From assembly GCA_964531025.1 (NCBI GenBank), contig CAZHDY010000001.1:1488001-1552000 (forward strand): a stretch of DNA of 64,000 nucleotides, given 5' to 3'. Below are positions 60,521 to 64,000 of the stretch, piece by piece. The translations under genes and the position numbers were made by a program. Within the stretch, counting starts at the first letter, position 1, and each line of letters begins with the position of its first letter. The notes under the pieces are model-generated. The model was not told the DNA's origin. It saw only the letters and a program-made list of their open reading frames with translations, and did no database searches. This DNA is from CALMEC01 sp964531025. GTDB taxonomy: Bacteria; Actinomycetota; Thermoleophilia; Miltoncostaeales; Miltoncostaeaceae.

Positions 60521-61783
60521 GTGGGGGTAACGGACAGACGCCGTGTGGTCATCACGGGGCTTGGGTTGGTGACGCCGCTGGGCACCGGTCGCGACACCGT
60601 GTGGCAGGCCGTGCTCGAGGGCCGGTCGGCCGCCGTGCCGATCACGCTCTTCGACACGTCGGAGCACGTGACCAAGTTCGCTTGCGAGATCAGCGAATTC
60701 GACCCCACCGAGTACATGGATGCGAAGGCCGCTCGGCGCATGGACCGCTTCGCGCAGTTCGCCGTCGCCGCCGGCAAGCTGGCGGTCGCGGACGCGGGGC
60801 TGGAGATCGACCGCGACTCCGACAACGACCGCATCGGGGCCATCGTGGCCTCGGGCGTCGGGGGCCTGAGGACGTTCGAGGACCAGGCGCGCGTCCTCCA
60901 CGAGCGCGGTGCGAGCCGGGTCTCGCCGCTCTTCATCCCGATGATGATCGCCAACATGGGTGCCGCCCAGCTCTCCATGGCGCTCGGTCTGCGCGGCCCG
61001 CTCTCCTGCCCGGTGACGGCCTGCGCCTCGGGTAACCACGCCATCGGTGACGCTTTGGAGGCCATCCGTCGCGACCAGGCCGACGTGATGCTCGCCGGTG
61101 GGGCGGAGGCCGCCATCACGCCGATCGGCATCGCTGCGTTCAACTCGATGAAGGCCCTTTCGACCCGCAATGACGACCCCACAACCGCAAGTCGCCCGTT
61201 CGACATCGACCGGGACGGTTTCGTCATGGGCGAGGGCGGCGCTGTCCTCGTGCTCGAAGAACTTGCTCACGCACAAGCACGTGGCGCCGACATCATCTGC
61301 GAGGTCGTCGGCTACGGGATGAGCGGCGATGCCCATCACCTCACCGAGCCCGACCCCACGGCGAAGGGACCGGCCCGGGCGATGACCATGGCGATGGACA
61401 ACGCCGGCCTGGCCGCCGACGAGATCGACTACGTCAACGTGCACGGCACCTCGACACCGGTCGGTGACCCGTCCGAGATCCGCGTCATCCAGCGTGCTCT
61501 GGGCACCGAACGCGCCGCATCGGTGGCGGTGAGCTCGACCAAGTCGATGCATGGGCACGCACTCGGAGCGACCGGAGGCATCGAGGCGGCCATCAGCGCC
61601 ATGGGTATCCGCAACGGGGTCATCCCCGCCACCATCAACGTCGCCGAGCTGGACCCCGAGTGCGTCGGCGTCGACCACGTGCTCGACACCCCGCGTGAGG
61701 CGCCCCTCGGTGCCGTCCTCTCCAACGGGTTCGGCTTCGGTGGGCACAACGCCACGATCGCCATGCGGGCCTTCACGGGGTGA
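60521..61783 (+). CDS. fabF: 3-oxoacyl-ACP synthase II
   Basis: Condensing enzyme that elongates acyl-ACP with malonyl-ACP. It is 420 residues long with the Cys-His-His triad: Cys168 in TACASGNH, His308 in VHGTSTPVGD and His344 in KSMHGHALGA. The GTG start is well supported by the ribosome-binding site GGGGGAAG a few nt upstream. The stop overlaps the following phosphatase gene by GTGA. Confidence 0.97.
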   Translation: MGVTDRRRVVITGLGLVTPLGTGRDTVWQAVLEGRSAAVPITLFDTSEHVTKFACEISEFDPTEYMDAKAARRMDRFAQFAVAAGKLAVADAGLEIDRDSDNDRIGAIVASGVGGLRTFEDQARVLHERGASRVSPLFIPMMIANMGAAQLSMALGLRGPLSCPVTACASGNHAIGDALEAIRRDQADVMLAGGAEAAITPIGIAAFNSMKALSTRNDDPTTASRPFDIDRDGFVMGEGGAVLVLEELAHAQARGADIICEVVGYGMSGDAHHLTEPDPTAKGPARAMTMAMDNAGLAADEIDYVNVHGTSTPVGDPSEIRVIQRALGTERAASVAVSSTKSMHGHALGATGGIEAAISAMGIRNGVIPATINVAELDPECVGVDHVLDTPREAPLGAVLSNGFGFGGHNATIAMRAFTG

Positions 61784-62355
61784 CCGACCGTCCGGCAGGC
61801 CTCGACGGCCCGCTCTGGCGGCGCCTGCAGTTCGGGTTCACCGACGCCGTCTACGGACCGGGCACGAAGACGACTCCGTGGAGCTGGCTGGGGACCGAGC
61901 GCATCGCGGTCGGCAACCTGCCGACCCCGCGGTCGCTGCCGATTCTGCATGACGAGATCGGTGTCACCCATGTCGTGAACTGCCGCGCCAAGGCGCAGAC
62001 GACCTTCAGCGGCGACCTCTACTGGGAGCGCCGCACCTTCGGTCCGGAGAACGTCGCCGAGGCGACGATGTGGGACCACGGTCGGCCCCAGGACCCCGCG
62101 GACTGGGCTCCGGCGGCGCTGTTCGCCGCCGAGGCGCTGGAGGATCCGGACGCCCGGGTCCTCATCCACTGCCAGCGTGGCCGGCGACGCAGCGTCCTCG
62201 TCGCCTACGCCACCCTGCGACTGCGCGGTCTCTCGTCCGATGACGCGGCACGCCTCATCCTGCGCCACCGGCGCGAGTCGCACCTGGTCCCCGAGTACCG
62301 CGAGAGCGTCGAGAAGTGGCTGGAGGAAACCGGGCGGGTCACTGAGGGGGAGTAG
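61780..62355 (+). CDS. Dual-specificity-type protein phosphatase
   Basis: A 191-residue protein with the cysteine-phosphatase signature HCQRGRRRS: Cys131 as nucleophile and Arg137 as phosphate-binding arginine (CX5R). The upstream aspartate of the family may be one of those in MWDHGRPQD. Targets could be phospho-serine/threonine/tyrosine proteins or a phospholipid. It overlaps fabF by GTGA, so it is made with the fatty-acid enzymes. Such a phosphatase between fabF and accD is unusual, and a role in setting lipid synthesis is possible (inference). Confidence 0.85.
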   Translation: MTDRPAGLDGPLWRRLQFGFTDAVYGPGTKTTPWSWLGTERIAVGNLPTPRSLPILHDEIGVTHVVNCRAKAQTTFSGDLYWERRTFGPENVAEATMWDHGRPQDPADWAPAALFAAEALEDPDARVLIHCQRGRRRSVLVAYATLRLRGLSSDDAARLILRHRRESHLVPEYRESVEKWLEETGRVTEGE

Positions 62356-62522
62356 GCGCCGTACACGGGCAAAGCGTTGGTCCTTGGTTGCGCAGCCGAG
62401 GGACTGGCGGATGACAATGATCCTCCCGCCCGCCCCATCCAGCCGCCAGTCCCCGGGCTTCGCGCGGGGCCTCACATTTGGCCGGGGAGGCTGGGTGGTT
62501 GGGTGCGAATAACGCGCACCTG

Positions 62523-62558
62523 CCGTTGATCCTTGGTAGCGCTGCCAGGGATCAACGG
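62523..62558. repeat. 36-nt near-perfect hairpin within the repeat island
   Basis: Ten outer base pairs (62523-62532 with 62549-62558) are perfect and continue through about six more pairs, mostly Watson-Crick, to a GCGC tip. The same hairpin in a more degenerate form is found at about 62378-62408, in the inverted sister unit. Confidence 0.7.
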
Positions 62559-62681
62559 TTTACCCGTGTACGGCAGGACCGACTGTGCCCGCACCCAACC
62601 ACCGGCGAAAGATCGAGACGAGAGGCCCGACGTAGGAGGGACTGGCGGTTGGCCGGGGCGGGTGGGTGGATGCCCCTCCGC

Positions 62682-62710
62682 CAGTCCCTGGGTGCGTCAT
62701 CCAGGGACTG
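62682..62710. repeat. 10-bp stem hairpin upstream of accD
   Basis: CAGTCCCTGG (62682-62691) pairs with CCAGGGACTG (62701-62710) around a 9-nt loop. It shares its left arm with the preceding 62638-62688 element, so the two stems are mutually exclusive when transcribed. It lies about 30 bp upstream of the candidate accD -10. Confidence 0.6.
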
Positions 62711-62739
62711 ATGGCAGCTCGGTCACCTGAGGCTGCTGT

Positions 62740-62745
62740 CATAAT
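62740..62745 (+). promoter_or_regulatory. Candidate -10 (CATAAT) for accD, leaderless spacing
   Basis: CATAAT (5 of 6 to consensus) ends 8 nt before the GTG at 62754, and no ribosome-binding site is seen in the C-rich spacer. It suggests that accD-accA are transcribed separately from the fab operon, immediately after the repeat island. Confidence 0.45.
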
Positions 62746-62753
62746 CCCCCGCA

Positions 62754-63785
62754 GTGTCCAAGCACATCCAGGTGACCGTCGACCGCCTCAAGCGGATCGC
62801 GCACATCCCCGAGCGGTCCAAGAAACCGCTCGATCCCACCACGTGCCCCAAGTGCGAGAGCCATTTCCGCGACGAGGAGATGGTGGCGAACGCGCGCGTC
62901 TGCACCAACTGCGGGCATCACTTCGCCATCACCGCCCGGGCGCGGCTCGACCACATGGCGGGCGGCGGGGAATGGCGCGAGATCTGGACCGAGCTGCGTG
63001 CCTCGGATCCGCTGCAGTTCGTGGACCTCGAGCCCTACCCCGACCGTGCCCGCAAGGCCGAGCAGAAGACCGACCTGGGTGAGGCCGTGGTCATCGCCGA
63101 GCTGGAGATCGAGGGCCGGCCGTGCGTCGCCGCCGTCATGGACTTCGCGTTCATGGGTGGGAGCATGGGCTCGGTCGTCGGCGAGAAGATCGCCCGCGCC
63201 TGCGATCGCGCGATCGAGCTCGGTGTGCCCCTTCTGGCCGTCAGCGCCTCCGGTGGCGCCCGCATGCAGGAGGGCGTGCTCGCCCTGATGCAGATGGCGA
63301 AGACGGTCGTGGCATTCGAGGAGATGGCCGACGCGAATCTCCCGATCATCGTCGTCCTGGCGCATCCCACCACCGGCGGCGTGTGGGCGTCGTTCGCCGC
63401 GCTCGGCGACTTCACCTACGCCGAGCCCGGCGCGCTCATCTCGTTCTCGGGCCCGCGCGTCATCGAGCAGACCACCCGTGAGAAGCTCCCGCCCGACTTC
63501 GGTCTGGCCGAGTCACAGCTCAAGAACGGCCAGATCGATGCGATCGTCGATCGGCGCGATCTACCGGCACGCATCGCCCGCGTCCTGCGTATCTGTGACC
63601 GTCCCGGTCTGGCACAGACCCCGACGCTTGCGCAGGCACTGACCGAGGCCGGCGGCGACCGCATGGGGAAGGTCGCCGAGTCGATCGCCCACACCGTCAC
63701 CCACACCCTTCCGCGTCTGCCCGGCAAGGTGGCCAAGCGCGTCGGCCGGATGGTCGATCCGCGCAAGAAGGGCGCCGACGCATGA
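62754..63785 (+). CDS. accD: Acetyl-CoA carboxylase carboxyltransferase subunit beta
   Basis: Half of the carboxyltransferase that forms malonyl-CoA, acting with AccA. It is 343 residues long. The N-terminal zinc ribbon has Cys31, Cys34, Cys50 and Cys53 (CPKC and CTNC). The crotonase-fold core includes FAFMGGSMGSVVGEK and SASGGARMQEG. The C-terminal 50 residues are basic. GTG 62754 fits both the family N-terminus and the upstream CATAAT. The stop overlaps accA by ATGA. Confidence 0.97.
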   Translation: MSKHIQVTVDRLKRIAHIPERSKKPLDPTTCPKCESHFRDEEMVANARVCTNCGHHFAITARARLDHMAGGGEWREIWTELRASDPLQFVDLEPYPDRARKAEQKTDLGEAVVIAELEIEGRPCVAAVMDFAFMGGSMGSVVGEKIARACDRAIELGVPLLAVSASGGARMQEGVLALMQMAKTVVAFEEMADANLPIIVVLAHPTTGGVWASFAALGDFTYAEPGALISFSGPRVIEQTTREKLPPDFGLAESQLKNGQIDAIVDRRDLPARIARVLRICDRPGLAQTPTLAQALTEAGGDRMGKVAESIAHTVTHTLPRLPGKVAKRVGRMVDPRKKGADA

Positions 63786-64000
63786 GCAGCTCACGCTCCG
63801 CAGGCGGCCGGTTCGTCCGTCGCATCGCCGGTCGCCGTCACCAGGCGTCGGCCGACACGTCCGAGTACTGGGACCAGGTCCAGCTGGCGCGCCATCAGGA
63901 GCGTCCCTACCCTCTCGACTACATCGGGCGGATCTGCACCGAGTTCGAGGAACTCCATGGGGACCGCTATCACGGTGACGACCCCGCCATCGTCGCCGGG
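63782..64000 (+). CDS. accA: Acetyl-CoA carboxylase carboxyltransferase subunit alpha, 3'-truncated by the window edge
   Basis: The frame opens at the ATG in the ATGA overlap with accD and runs to the end of the window without a stop (73 codons visible). The segment QLARHQERPYPLDYIGRI followed by FEELHGDRYHGDDPAIV is the conserved N-terminal part of AccA. The first 25 residues are Arg/Ser-rich and not conserved. Being cut by the window, its length and catalytic region cannot be judged. Confidence 0.92.
   Translation, partial: MSSSRSAGGRFVRRIAGRRHQASADTSEYWDQVQLARHQERPYPLDYIGRICTEFEELHGDRYHGDDPAIVAG

Larger units (their letters stand above)
62356..62753. repeat. Palindromic repeat island between the phosphatase gene and accD
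   Basis: 398 bp with no gene but dense with inverted repeats. A unit of about 53 bp (62358-62410) reappears inverted at 62522-62574, roughly 75% matching, bounded by a near-identical 16-bp end (62358-62373 and 62559-62574, 15 of 16). The second unit contains a near-perfect 36-nt hairpin (62523-62558). A second element of about 52 bp ending in GGGACTGGCGG and its complement occurs at 62400-62453 and inverted at 62638-62688. Another hairpin lies at 62682-62710. This looks like a composite repetitive extragenic element (REP/MITE-like). No protein-coding function is seen. Confidence 0.7.

Overview
The window is GC-rich, bacterial and tightly packed. Most genes inside operons overlap by the bases ATGA, GTGA or TGATG. 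The gene set (gyrB-gyrA, fabZ-H-D-G-F with accD-accA, a slipin/NfeD pair, Ku) and the -10 elements of the form TANNNT lying 6-8 nt before start codons fit a high-GC actinobacterium. A deep-branching class such as Thermoleophilia is my best guess, but that is inference: no rRNA gene is present and I could run no search.

Layout. 1-4.9 kb: the end of gyrB, complete gyrA and two perfect hairpins. 5.0-7.0 kb: tandem Tim44-like paralogues. 7.3-9.6 kb: a translationally coupled pair of membrane diguanylate cyclases. 9.7-11.7 kb, minus strand: a secreted protein of unknown function and Ku. 12.5-19.8 kb: a five-gene operon encoding a PelF-like GT4 transferase, a polytopic membrane protein, a spherulin-4 (GH135-like) protein, a GH114 polygalactosaminidase and a CE18/Agd3-like deacetylase. 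In gene content this looks like a bacterial counterpart of the fungal galactosaminogalactan cluster, crossed with Pel; it is the most interesting system here.

20.2-32.3 kb: a second polysaccharide locus. It has a polyprenyl-phosphate sugar transferase, nucleotide-sugar enzymes (oxidoreductase, epimerase, two aminotransferases, two left-handed beta-helix acetyltransferases), and a module of AMP-ligase, PLP decarboxylase, acyl carrier protein and asparagine-synthase-like protein. That module resembles the one normally linked to exosortase A, but no exosortase is visible. 32.6-38.9 kb: duplicated beta-helix surface proteins, an OafA-type acyltransferase, a GNAT-like protein, a glycosyltransferase and a NodB-type deacetylase. 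38.9-47.3 kb, minus strand: an unbroken chain of seven overlapping genes with Wzx, Wzy, Wzz and four glycosyltransferases, which should flip, polymerise and length-control the repeat unit made by the 20-32 kb genes.

47.4-53.8 kb, minus strand: a Tat-exported 1615-residue protein with four DUF4082-type repeats, and a LamG protein. 53.9-57.4 kb: slipin/NfeD and a short-chain dehydrogenase. 57.4-64 kb: the type II fatty-acid operon, a dual-specificity phosphatase, a dense palindromic repeat island, accD and the start of accA.

Themes: most of the window is envelope and extracellular polysaccharide biology with c-di-GMP enzymes beside it. Several operon-leading genes appear to be transcribed leaderless.
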